A DNA stretch of 64,000 nucleotides, from positions 1,317,501 through 1,381,500 of the forward strand of contig CASGGR010000034.1 of the NCBI GenBank assembly GCA_949318235.1, in the 5' to 3' direction. The notes under the pieces are model-generated. The model had not been told where the DNA came from. It saw only the letters and a list, made by a program, of their open reading frames with translations, and searched no databases. Position 1 is the first letter of the stretch. Every line of letters starts with the position of its first letter. Below are positions 12,614-23,320 of the stretch, piece by piece. The DNA is from Ecdyonurus torrentis (taxonomy: Eukaryota; Arthropoda; Insecta; Ephemeroptera; Heptageniidae). A program made the translations under genes and the position numbers.

Positions 12614-15436
12614 GTGCTTTCTCATCGTACTTTTCAGACTGTGAATACGATTTTCGATGATATCTCCGAAAATAATAAAGCTACAGGCTTGCGGTTTGAA
12701 CTAAAATGTAGGACTAACAGACTTGCAAAGAAATGGTTATTACACCTTAATCGCACCAATGCAAACTTTCGCAGTTATAGAGAATCTCAGTGCTTTCTCA
12801 TCGTACTTTTCAGACTGTAGATACGATTTTTGATTATATCTCCGAAACTAATAAAGCTACAGGCTTGCGGTTTGAACTAAAATGTAGAACTAAAAGACTT
12901 GCAAAGAAAAGGTTAATACACCTTAATCGCTCCAATGCAAACTTTCGCAGTTATAGAGAATCTCAGTGCGTTCTCATTGTACTTTTCAGACTGTGAATAC
13001 AATTTTTGATGATATCTCTGAAACTAATAAAGCTACAGGCTTGCGGTTTGAACTTAAATGTAGGACTAACAGACTTTCAAAGAAAATGTTATTACACCTT
13101 AATCACTCCAATGCAAACTTTCGCAGTTATAGAAAATCTCAGTGCTTTCTCATTGTACATTTTAGACGATGAATAAGATTTTTGATGATATATCCGAAAC
13201 TAATAAAGCTACAGGCTTGCGGTTTGATTTAAAATGTAGGACTAACAGACTTGCAAAGAAAAGGTTATTACACCTTAATCGCTCCAATGTAAACTTTTGC
13301 AGTTATAGAGAATCTCAGTGCTTTCTCATAGTACCTTTCAGACTGTGAATACGATTTTTGATGATATCTCCGAAACTAATAAAGCTACAGGCTTGCGGTT
13401 TGAACTAAAATGTAGGACTAACAGACTGGCAAAGAAAAGGTTATTACACCTTAATCGCTCCAATGCAAACTTTCGCAGTTATAGAGAATCTCAGTGCTTT
13501 CACATTGTACTTTTTAGACTGTGAATAAGATTTTTGATGATGTCTCTGAAACTAGTAAAGCTACAGGCTTGCGGTTTAAACTAAAATGTAGGACTAACAG
13601 ACTTGCAAAGAAAAGGTTATTACACCTTAATCGCTCCAATGCAAACTTTCGCAGTTATAGAGAATCTCAGTGCTTTCTCATCGTACTTTTCAGACTGTGA
13701 ATACGATTTTCGATGATATCTCCGAAAGTAATAAAGCTACAGGCTTGCTGTTTGAACTAAAATGAAGGACTAAAAGACTTGCAAAGAAAAGGTTATTACA
13801 CCTTAATCGCTCCAATGCAAACTTTCGCAGTTATAGAGAATCTCAGTGCTTTCTCATTGTACTTTTTAGACTGTGAATAAGATTTTTGATGATATCTCTG
13901 AATTTAATAAAGCTACAGGCTTGCGGTTTGAACTTAAATGTAGGACTAACAGACTTGCAAAGAAAAGGTTATTACACCTTAATCGCTCGAAGGCAAACTT
14001 GCGCAGTTATAGGGAATCTCAGTGCTTTCTCATCGTACTTTTCGGATTGTGAATACGATTTTTGATGATATCTCCGAAACTAATAAAGCTACAAGCTTGC
14101 GGTTTGAACCTTAATGTACTACTAACAGACTTGCAAAGAAAAGGTTATTACACCTTAATCGCTCCAATGCACAATTTCGCAGTTATAGAGAATCTCAGTG
14201 CTTTCACATTGTACTTTTTACACTGTGAATACGATTTTTGATGATATCTCTGAATTTAATAAAGCTACAGGCTTGCTGTTTGAACTAAAATGTAGGACTA
14301 ACAGACTTGTAAAGAAAAGGTTATTACACCTTAATCGCACCAATGCAAACTTTCGCAGTTATAGAGAATCTCAGTGCTTTCACATTGTACTTTTTAGACT
14401 GTGAATAAGAATTTTGATGATATCTCTGAAACTAGTAAAGTAACAGGCTTGCAGTTTGAACTAAAATGTAGTACTAACAGACTTGCAAAGAAAAGGTTAT
14501 AACACCTTAATCGCTCCAATGCAAACTTTCGCAGTTATAGAGAATCTCAGTGCTTTCTCATCGTACTTTTCAGACTGTGAATACGATTTTCGATGATATC
14601 TCCGAAACTAATAAAGCTACAGGCTTGCGGTTTGAACTAAAATGTAGGACTAACAGACTTGCAAAGAAATGGTTATTACACCTTAATCGCACCAATGCAA
14701 ACTTTCGCAGTTATAGAGAATCTCAGTGCTTTCTCATCGTACTTTTCAGACTGTAGATACGATTTTTGATTATATCTCCGAAACTAATAAAGCTACAGGC
14801 TTGCGGTTTGAACTAAAATGTAGAACTAAAAGACTTGCAAAGAAAAGGTTAATACACCTTAATCGCTCCAATGCAAACTTTCGCAGTTATAAAGAATCTC
14901 AGTGCTTTCTCATTGTACTTTTCAGACTGTGAATACGATTTTTGATGATATCTCTGAAACTAATAAAGCTACAGGCTTGCGGTTTGAACTTAAATGTAGG
15001 ACTAACAGACTTTCAAAGAAAATGTTATTACACCTTAATCACTCCAATGCAAACTTTCGCAGTTATAGAAAATCTCAGTGCTTTCTCATTGTACATTTTA
15101 GACGATGAATAAGATTTTTGATGATATATCCGAAACTAATAAAGCTACAGGCTTGCGGTTTGATTTAAAATGTAGGACTAACAGACTTGCAAAGAAAAGG
15201 TTATTAAACCTTAATCGCTCCAATGTAAACTTTCGCAGTTATAGAGAATCTCAGTGCTTTCTCATAGTACCTTTCAGACTGTGAATACGATTTTTGATGA
15301 TATCTCCGAAACTAATAAAGCTACAGGCTTGCGGTTTGAACTAAAATGTAGGACTAACAGACTGGCAAAGAAAAGGTTATTACACCTTAATCGCTCCAAT
15401 GCAAACTTTCGCAGTTATAGAGAATCTCAGTGCTTT
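12614..15436. repeat. 11-monomer-spaced duplication in region B
   Basis: Five monomers starting at 12,614 (12,614 to about 13,500) recur at 14,550 to about 15,436, an offset of 1,936 bp = 11 x 176. Shared private marks include AAGAAATGGTTATTAC (12,730 and 14,666) and CTGTAGATACG (12,815 and 14,751). The intervening monomers from 13,494 to about 14,400 resemble 10,678-11,600 instead, so the 11-mer is itself a composite. Confidence 0.7.
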
Positions 15437-17717
15437 CTCATTGTACTTTTTAGACTGTGAATAAGATTTTTGATGATATCTCTGAATTTAATAAAGCTAC
15501 AAGCTTGCGGTTTGAACGTAAATGTAGGACTAACAGACTTGCAAAGAAAAGGTTATTACACCTTAATCGCTCGAAGGCAAACTTGCGCAGTTATAGGGAA
15601 TCTCAGTGCTTTCTCATCTTACTTTTCGGATTGTGAATACAATTTTTGATGATATCTTTGAAACTAATAAAGCTACAAGCTTGCGGTTTGAACCTTAATG
15701 TACTAATAACAGACTTGCAAAGAAAAGGTTATAACACCCTAATTGCTCCAATGCAAACTTGCGCAGTTATAGAGAATCTCAGTGCGTTCTAATCATACTT
15801 TTCGGACTGTGAATACGATTTTTGATGATATCTCCGAAACTAATAAATTTACAAGCTTGCGGTTTGAACCTTAATGTACTACTAACAGACTTGCAAAGAA
15901 AAGGTTATTACACCTTAATCGCACCAATGCAAACTTTCGCAGTTATAGAGAATCTAAGTGCTTTCTCATCGTACTTTTCAGACTGTGAATACGATTTTTG
16001 ATGATATCTCCGAAACTAATAAAGCTACAGGTTTACGGTTTTAACTAAAATGTAGGACTAACAGACTTGCAAAGAAAAGGTTATTACACCTTAATCGCAC
16101 CAATGCAAACTTTCGCAGTTATAGAGAATCTCAGTGCTTTCACATTGTACTTTTTAGACTGTGAATAAGAATTTTGATGATGTCTCTGAAACTAGTAAAG
16201 CTACAGGCTTGCGGTTTGAACTAAAATGTAGTACTAACAGACTTGCAAAGAAAAGGTTATAACACCTTAATCGCTCCAATGCAAACTTTCGCAGTTATAG
16301 AGAATCTCAGTGCTTTCTCATCGTACTTTTCAGACTGTGAATACGATTTTCGATGATATCTCCGAAACTAATAAAGCTACAGGCTTGCGGTTTGAACTAA
16401 AATGTAGAACTAAAAGACTTGCAAAGAAAAGGTTAATACACCTTCATCGCTCCAATGCAAACTTTCGCAGTTATAGAGAATCTCAGTGCTTTCTCATTGT
16501 ACTTTTCAGACTGTGAATACGATTTTTGATGATATCTCTGAAACTAATAAAGCTACAGGCTTGCGGTTTGAATTTAAATGTAGGACTAACAGACTTTCAA
16601 AGAAAATGTTATTACACCCTAATCACTCCAATGCAAACTTTCGCAGTTATAGAAAATCTCAGTGCTTTCTCATTGTACATTTTAGACGATGAATAAGATT
16701 TTTGATGATATATCCGAAACTAATAAAGCTACAGGCTTGCGGTTTGATTTAAAATGTAGGACTAACAGACTTGCAAAGAAAAGGTTATTACACCCTTATC
16801 GCTCCAATGTAAACTTTCGCAGTTATAGAGAATCTCAGTGCTTTCTCATAGTACCTTTCAGACTGTGAATACGATTTTTGATGATATCTCCGAAACTAAT
16901 AAAGCTACAGGCTTGCGGTTTGAACTAAAATGTAGGACTGACAGACTGGCAAAGAAAAGGTTATTACACCTTAATCGCTCCAATGCAAACTTTCGCAGTT
17001 ATAGAGAATCTCAGTGCTTTCTCATTGTACTTTTTAGACTGTGAATAAGATTTTTGATGATATCTCTGAATTTAATAAAGCTACAAGCTTGCGGTTTGAA
17101 CTTAAATGTAGGACTAACAGACTTGCAAAGAAAAGGTTATTACACCTTAATCGCTCGAAGGCAAACTTGCGCAGTTATAGGGAATCTCAGTGCTTTCTCA
17201 TCTTACTTTTCGGATTGTGAATACAATTTTTGATGATATCTCCGAAACTAATAAAGCTACAAGCTTGCGGTTTGAACCTTAATGTACTAATAACAGACTT
17301 GCAAAGAAAAGATTATAACACCCTAATTGCTCCAATGCAAACTTGCGCAGTTATAGAGAATCTCATTGCGTTCTAATCATACTTTTCGGACTGTGAATAC
17401 GATTTTTGATGATATCTCCGAAACTAATAAAGCTACAAGCTTGCGGTTTGAACCTTAATGTACTACTAACAGACTTGCAAAGAAAAGGTTATTACACCTT
17501 AATCGCACCAATGCAAACTTTCGCAGTTATAGAGAATCTAAGTGCTTTCTCATCGTACTTTTCAGACTGTGAATACGATTTTTGATGATATCTCCGAAAC
17601 TAATAAAGCTACACGTTTACGGTTTTAACTAAAATGTAGGACTAACAGACTTGCAAAGAAAAGGTTATTACACCTTAATCGCTCCAATGCAAACTTTCGC
17701 AGTTATAGAGAATCTCA
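14780..17717. repeat. 9-monomer HOR, roughly two copies (1,584 bp spacing)
   Basis: About 14,780-16,133 recurs at about 16,364-17,717, 1,584 bp away (9 x 176). The shared order runs through GTAGAACTAAAAG, TTTCAAAGAAAATG, CATTTTAGACGATG, CTGGCAAAG, TTCGGATTGTGAATACAA and GTTCTAATCATAC. The monomer at 16,310 is a hybrid whose left side is an ordinary CGATGATATCTCC monomer and whose right side matches the monomer at 14,726. Confidence 0.7.
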
Positions 17718-17893
17718 GTGCTTTCACATTGTACTTTTTAGACTGTGAATAAGATTTTTGATGATATCTCTGAAACTAGTAAAGCTACAGGCTTGTGGTT
17801 TGAACTAAAATGTAGGACTAACAGACTTGCAAAGAAAAGGTTATTACACCTTATTCGCTCCAATGCAAACTTTCGCAGTTATAGAGAATCTCA

Positions 17894-18069
17894 GTGCTTT
17901 CTCATCGTACTTTTCAGACTGTGAATACGATTTTTGATGATATCTCCGAAACTAATAAAGCTACAGGCTTGCGGTTTGAACTAAAATGTAGGACTAACAG
18001 ACTTGCAAAGAAAAGGTTATCACACCTTAATCGCACCAATGCAAACTTTCGCAGTTATAGAGAATCTCA
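17894..18069. repeat. Representative near-consensus 176-bp monomer
   Basis: Used here to give landmark positions within the monomer. Offsets: GTGCTTTCTCAT at 1-12; an EcoRV site GATATC at 46-51; AATAAA at 61-66; the direct repeat ACAGGCTTGC at 70-79 and ACAGACTTGC at 104-113 (34-bp offset); a short dyad AAGGT/ACCTT at 120-124 and 131-135; CTTTCGCAGTTATAGAGAA at 153-171. This copy differs from the commonest form by TTATCACACC in place of TTATTACACC. It has 66 G+C of 176. The monomer length is close to one nucleosome plus linker, as in many centromeric satellites. Confidence 0.95.
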
Positions 18070-19433
18070 GTGCTTTCTCATCGTACTTTTCAGACTGTGA
18101 ATACGATTTTTGATTATATCTCCGAAACTAATAAAGCTACAGGCTTGCGGTTTGAACTAAAATGTAGGACTAACAGACTTGCAAAGAAAAGGTTATTACA
18201 CCTTAATCGCACCAATGCAAACTTTCGCAGTTATAGAGAATCTCAGTGCTTTCTCATTGTACTATTCAGACTGTAAATACGATTTTTGATTATATCTCTG
18301 AAACTAATAAAGCTACAGGCTTGCGGTTTGAACTAAAATGTAGGACTAAAAGACTTGCAAAGAAAAGGTTAATACACCTTAATCGCTCCAATGCAAACTT
18401 TCGCAGTTATAGAGAATCTCAGTGCTTTCTCATTGTACTTTTCAGACTGTGAATACGATTTTTGATGATATCTCTGAAACTAATAAAGCTACAGGCTTGC
18501 GGTTTGAACTTAAATGTAGGACTAACAGACTTTCAAAGAAAATGTTATTACACCTTAATCACTCCAATGCAAACTTTCGCAGTTATAGAAAATCTCAGTG
18601 CTTTCTCATTGTACTTTTTAGACGATGAATAAGATTTTTGATGATATCTCCGAAACTAATAAAGCTACAGGCTTGCGATTTGAACTAAAATGCAGAACTA
18701 ACAGACTTGCAAAGAAAATGTTATTACACCTTAATAGCTCCAATGTAAACTTTCGCAGTTATAGAGAATCTCAGTGCTTTCTCATAGTACCTTTCAGACT
18801 GTGAATGAGATTTTTAATGATATCTCCGAAACTAATAAAGCTACAGGCTTGCGGTTTGAACTAAAATGTAGGACTAACAGACTTGCAAAGAAAAGGTTAT
18901 TACACATTAATCGCTCCAATGCAAACTTTCGCAGTTATAGAGAATCTCAGTGCTTTCTCATTGTACTTTTTAGACTGTGAATAAGATTTTTGATGATATC
19001 TCTGAATTTAATAAAGCTACAAGCTTGCGGTTTGAACTTAAATGTAGGACTAACAGACTTGCAAAGAAAAGGTTATTACACCTTAATCGCTCGAAGGCAA
19101 ACTTGCGCAGTTATAGGGAATCTCAGTGCTTTCTCATCGTACTTTTCGGATTGTGAATACGATTTTTGATGATATCTCCGAAACTAATAAAGCTACAAGC
19201 TTGCGGTTTGAACCTTAATGTACTACTAACAGACTTGCAAAGAAAAGGTTATTACACCTTAATCGCTCCAATGCAAACTTTCGCAGTTATAGAGAATCTC
19301 AGTGCTTTCACATTGTACTTTTTAGACTGTGAATACGATTTTTGATGATATCTCTGAATTTAATAAAGCTACAGGCTTGCTGTTTGAACTAAAATGTAGG
19401 ACTAACAGACTTGCAAAGAAAAGGTTATTACAC

Positions 19434-19438
19434 CTTAA
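19434..19438. repeat. Left target-site duplication CTTAA
   Basis: Last five bases of the left part of the broken monomer (offsets 133-137). The same five bases restart the monomer at 19,826. The distance 19,434 to 19,826 is 392, exactly the phase shift seen between monomers on the two sides. Confidence 0.8.
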
Positions 19439-19439
19439 A

Positions 19440-19487
19440 AGTGATTATAGACGTACATATCTAAGTGCCAAACAGCTCCGCTTGTAG
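19440..19487 (+). pseudogene. Possible last codons of a retroelement ORF2
   Basis: From the 5' breakpoint one frame stays open for 15 codons (SDYRRTYLSAKQLRL) and ends in TAG at 19,485-19,487, immediately before the T-rich untranslated region. Position and composition fit the C-terminus of a non-LTR ORF2 polyprotein, truncated by incomplete reverse transcription. Fifteen codons are too few to prove coding origin, and no domain is visible. The fragment has no start codon and could not function. Confidence 0.35.
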
Positions 19488-19690
19488 TATTTTTTTTTTA
19501 TTATTTTTTTTTTCTTCATCACCTTTGTTATGCATCTTTTTCTATAAAGTGATATAAAACTTTTATTTTTTTTTTCTAATATTTATATATTTTTTTCTTT
19601 CTATTATTAATTTTTTTTCTTATTACGTAGTATTAATATTTCCTCTGATCGAAATTTTGAATGTAATTAAATGATTTCATGAATGTTTTT
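19488..19690. repeat. T-rich low-complexity part of the retroelement 3' UTR
   Basis: Long T runs broken by A and C, for example around 19,491-19,512, 19,563-19,577 and 19,607-19,618. The composition is unlike both the satellite and the rest of the insert. It holds no open frame or recognisable site. It reads as untranslated sequence of the element. Confidence 0.6.
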
Positions 19691-19696
19691 CTGTTG

Positions 19697-19747
19697 GGGT
19701 TAGGTGTAAGAGTGGGCCAGACATATTGTCAGGCTTAAACCTCGCCC
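19697..19747 (+). other. Stem-loop in the retroelement 3' UTR
   Basis: Left arm 19,697-19,710 (GGGTTAGGTGTAAG) pairs with right arm 19,734-19,747 (CTTAAACCTCGCCC): 11 Watson-Crick pairs, one G-U and two mismatches over 14 positions. An inner stem GACA (19,720-19,723) with TGTC (19,727-19,730) closes a 3-base loop, extended by CC/GG across an A-A mismatch. Some non-LTR elements use a 3' UTR stem-loop as the reverse-transcriptase recognition site; that role here is inference. Confidence 0.55.
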
Positions 19748-19786
19748 TTTCAAAAATTTGTAAATTTTTTTCCTTGCATTTTTTTG

Positions 19787-19792
19787 AATAAA
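19787..19792 (+). promoter_or_regulatory. Polyadenylation signal AATAAA of the retroelement
   Basis: AATAAA lies 4 bases before the tail begins, close to the end of the element, as in many non-LTR retrotransposons that carry their own 3' signal. Confidence 0.55.
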
Positions 19793-19796
19793 GACG

Positions 19797-19825
19797 ATTA
19801 TTTATTTATTTATTTATTTTATTTA
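19797..19825 (+). repeat. TTTA-type microsatellite tail of the retroelement
   Basis: The last 29 bases of the insert are ATTA then TTTA units with one slightly longer T run, ending directly at the target duplication. Short-unit tails in place of pure poly(A) occur in several non-LTR clades. Confidence 0.7.
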
Positions 19826-19830
19826 CTTAA
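19826..19830. repeat. Right target-site duplication CTTAA
   Basis: First five bases after the TTTA tail; the satellite then continues with TCGCACCAATGC. Together with 19,434-19,438 it brackets the element. Because the preceding bases are A/T, the exact duplication length (4-5 bp) is uncertain. Confidence 0.8.
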
Positions 19831-20899
19831 TCGCACCAATGCAAACTTTCGCAGTTATAGAGAATCTCAGTGCTTTCACATTGTACTTTTTAGACTGTGA
19901 ATAAGAATTTTGATGATATCTCTGAAACTAGTAAAGCTACAGGCTTGCGGTTTGAACTAAAATGTAGTAGTAACAGACTTGCAAAGAAAAGGTTATAACA
20001 CCTTAATCGCTCCAATGCAAACTTTCGCAGTTATAGAGAATCTCAGTGCTTTCTCATCGTACTTTTCAGACTGTGAATACGATTTTCGATGATATCTCCG
20101 AAACTAATAAAGCTACAGGCTTGCGGTTTGAACTAAAATGTAGGACTAACAGACTTGCAAAGAAAAGGTTATTACACCTTAATCGCACCAATGCAAACTT
20201 TTGCAGTTATAGAGAATCTCAGTGCTTTCTCATCGTACTTTTCAGACTGTAAATACGATTTTTTGATTATATCTCCGAAACTAATAAAGCTACAGGCTTG
20301 CGGTTTGAACTAAAATGTAGGACTAAAAGACTTGCAAAGAAAAGGTTAATACACCTTAATCGCTCCAATGCAAACTTTCGCAGTTATAGAGAATCTCAGT
20401 GCTTTCTCATTATACTTTTCAGACTGTAAATACGATTTTTGATGATATCTCTGAAACTAATAAAGCTACAGGCTTGCGGTTTGAACTTAAATGTAGGACT
20501 AACAGACTTTCAAAGAAAATGTTATTACACCTTAATCACTCCAATGCAAACTTTCGCAGTTATAGAAAATCTCTGTGCTTTCTCATTGTACTTTTTAGAC
20601 GATGAATAAGATTTTTGATGATATATCCGAAACTAATAAAGCTACAGGCTTGCGGTTTAATTTAAAATGTAGGACTAACAGACTTGCAAAGAAAAGGTTA
20701 TTACACCTTAATCGCTCCAATGTAAACTTTCGCAGTTATAGAGAATCTCAGTGCTTTCTCATAGTACCTTTCAGACTGTGAATACGATTTTTGATGATAT
20801 CTCCGAAACTAATAAAGCTACAGGCTTGCTGTTTGAACTAAAATGTAGGACTAACAGACTGGCAAAGAAAAGGTTATTACACCTTAATCGCTCCAATGC

Positions 20900-23320
20900 A
20901 AACTTTCGCAGTTATAAAGAATCTCAGTGCTTTCTCATTGTACTTTTCAGACTGTGAATACGATTTTTGATGATATCTCTGAAACTAATAAAGCTACAGG
21001 CTTGCGGTTTGAACTTAAATGTAGGACTAACAGACTTTCAAAGAAAATGTTATTACACCTTAATCACTCCAATGCAAACTTTCGCAGTTATAGAAAATCT
21101 CAGTGCTTTCTCATTGTACATTTTAGACGATGAATAAGATTTTTGATGATATATCCGAAACTAATAAAGCTACAGGCTTGCGGTTTGATTTAAAATGTAG
21201 GACTAACAGACTTGCAAAGAAAAGGTTATTAAACCTTAATCGCTCCAATGTAAACTTTCGCAGTTATAGAGAATCTCAGTGCTTTCTCATAGTACCTTTC
21301 AGACTGTGAATACGATTTTTGATGATATGTCCGAAACTAATAAAGCTACAGGCTTGCGGTTTGAACTAAAATGTAGGACTAACAGACTGGCAAAGAAAAG
21401 GTTATTACACCTTAATCGCTCCAATGCAAACTTTCGCAGTTATAGAGAATCTCAGTGCTTTCTCATTGTACTTTTTAGACTGTGAATAAGATTTTTGATG
21501 ATATCTCTGAATTTAATAAAGCTACAAGCTTGCGGTTTGAACGTAAATGTAGGACTAACAGACTTGCAAAGAAAAGGTTATTACACCTTAATCGCTCGAA
21601 GGCAAACTTGCGCAGTTATAGGGAATCTCAGTGCTTTCTCATCTTACTTTTCGGATTGTGAATACAATTTTTGATGATATCTCCGAAACTAATAAAGCTA
21701 CAAGCTTGCGGTTTGAACCTTAATGTACTAATAACAGACTTGCAAAGAAAAGGTTATAACACCCTAATTGCTCCAATGCAAACTTGCGCAGTTATAGAGA
21801 AACTCAGTGCGTTCTAATCATACTTTTCGGACTGTGAATACGATTTTTGATGATATCTCCGAAACTAATAAAGCTACAAGCTTGCGGTTTGAACCTTAAT
21901 GTACTACTAACAGACTTGCAAAGAAAAGGTTATTACACCTTAATCGCACCAATGCAAACTTTCGCAGTTATAGAGAATCTAAGTGCTTTCTCATCGTACT
22001 TTTCAGACTGTGAATACGATTTTTGATGATATCTCCGAAACTAATAAAGCTACAGGTTTACGGTTTTAACTAAAATGTAGGACTAACAGACTTGCAAAGA
22101 AAAGGTTATTACACCTTAATCGCACCAATGCAAACTTTCGCAGTTATAGAGAATCTCAGTGCTTTCACATTGTACTTTTTAGACTGTGAATAAGAATTTT
22201 GATGATGTCTCTGAAACTAGTAAAGCTACAGGCTTGCGGTTTGAACTAAAATGTAGTACTAACACACTTGCAAAGAAAAGGTTATAACACCTTAATCGCT
22301 CCAATGCAAACTTTCGCAGTTATAGAGAATCTCAGTGCTTTCTCATCGTACTTTTCAGACTGTGAATACGATTTTCGATGATATCTCCGAAACTAATAAA
22401 GCTACAGGCTTGCGGTTTGAACTAAAATGTAGAACTAAAAGACTTGCAAAGAAAAGGTTAATACACCTTCATCGCTCCAATGCAAACTTTCGCAGTTATA
22501 GAGAATCTCAGTGCTTTCTCATTGTACTTTTCAGACTGTGAATACGATTTTTGATGATATCTCTGAAACTAATAAAGCTACAGGCTTGCGGTTTGAATTT
22601 AAATGTAGGACTAACAGACTTTCAAAGAAAATGTTATTACACCTTAATCACTCCAATGCAAACTTTCGCAGTTATAGAAAATCTCAGTGCTTTCTCATTG
22701 TACATTTTAGACGATGAATAAGATTTTTGATGATATATCCGAAACTAATAAAGCTACAGGCTTGCGGTTTGATTTAAAATGTAGGACTAACAGACTTGCA
22801 AAGAAAAGGTTATTACACCTTAATCGCTCCAATGTAAACTTTCGCAGTTATAGAGAATCTCAGTGCTTTCTCATAGTACCTTTCAGACTGTGAATACGAT
22901 TTTTGATGATATCTCCGAAACTAATAAAGCTACAGGCTTGCGGTTTGAACTAAAATGTAGGACTAACAGACTGGCAAAGAAAAGGTTATTACACCTTAAT
23001 CGCTCCAATGCAAACTTTCGCAGTTATAGAGAATCTCAGTGCTTTCTCATTGTACTTTTTAGACTGTGAATAAGATTTTTGATGATATCTCTGAATTTAA
23101 TAAAGCTACAAGCTTGCGGTTTGAACTTCAATGTAGGACTAACAGACTTGCAAAGAAAAGGTTATTACACCTTAATCGCTCGAAGGCAAACTTGCGCAGT
23201 TATAGGGAATCTCAGTGCTTTCTCATCTTACTTTTCGGATTGTGAATACAATTTTTGATGATATCTCCGAAACTAATAAAGCTACAAGCTTGCGGTTTGA
23301 ACCTTAATGTACTAATAACA
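20900..23320. repeat. Duplicate of the 14.9-17.3 kb block
   Basis: About 20,900-23,320 matches about 14,875-17,295 at a constant offset of 6,025 bp. This equals 32 monomers (5,632) plus the 392-bp insertion and the 1-bp gain. Private marks are shared, for example GTTATAAAGAATC (20,911 and 14,886) and GAACGTAAATG (21,539 and 15,514). The monomer at 20,751 is the hybrid at the left edge: its right end matches the monomer at 14,726. Confidence 0.75.

Larger units (their letters stand above)
1..19438. repeat. 176-bp tandem satellite array, left arm
   Basis: Head-to-tail copies of a 176-bp monomer, all in one orientation. The landmark GTGCTTTCTCAT recurs in phase at 118, 294, then every 176 bases; substituted versions keep the same spacing. 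I saw no length change in this arm. The first 117 bases are the 3' part of a monomer, so the array starts outside the window. Monomer 19,302 is cut after 137 bases by the insertion at 19,439 and its last 39 bases resume at 19,831, giving exactly 176. Monomers differ mainly by substitutions and fall into recurring subtypes that order the array into higher-order repeats. Family identity is not recognised. A centromeric or pericentromeric role is inferred from size, homogeneity and HOR structure. Confidence 0.98.
19439..19825 (+). mobile_element. 5'-truncated non-LTR retrotransposon, 3' end
   Basis: This 387-bp segment is the only non-satellite sequence in the window. It interrupts one monomer and is flanked by a 5-bp direct duplication CTTAA. 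Reading left to right on the + strand it holds a 48-bp end of an open frame, a T-rich low-complexity stretch, a G/C-richer stem-loop, a polyadenylation signal and a 29-bp tail of TTTA-like units abutting the duplication. One-sided tail, target duplication and no terminal inverted repeats are the marks of target-primed reverse transcription. The clade (Jockey, R1, I, RTE or other) cannot be assigned from this much sequence. A non-autonomous element using the same 3' end is an alternative. Confidence 0.78.
17718..20900. repeat. Diverged copy of the region-A 19-mer, interrupted by the retroelement
   Basis: After removal of the 392-bp insertion plus duplicated target, monomers from 18,246 to about 20,750 follow the order of region A from 1,878 to about 4,000 at a constant offset of 16,368 bp (93 x 176). 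Shared marks include TACTATTCAGACTGTAAATAC (18,260 and 1,892), TTTCAAAGAAAATG and AAGAATTTT. To the left, one extra monomer (18,070) separates two region-A-like monomers. More substitutions separate it from region A than separate the region-A copies from each other. One extra T sits at 20,259-20,264. Confidence 0.7.

Noticed and set aside
19439..19825. A tRNA-derived SINE
   Set aside because: I see no A or B box at the 5' part of the insert. The 5' end instead reads as the end of an open frame followed by T-rich untranslated sequence.
19434..19830. A piggyBac-type DNA element, because TTAA flanks the insert
   Set aside because: The ends of the insert are not inverted repeats, and one end carries an AATAAA signal and a TTTA tail, which fits a non-LTR element. 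The duplicated target reads as CTTAA.
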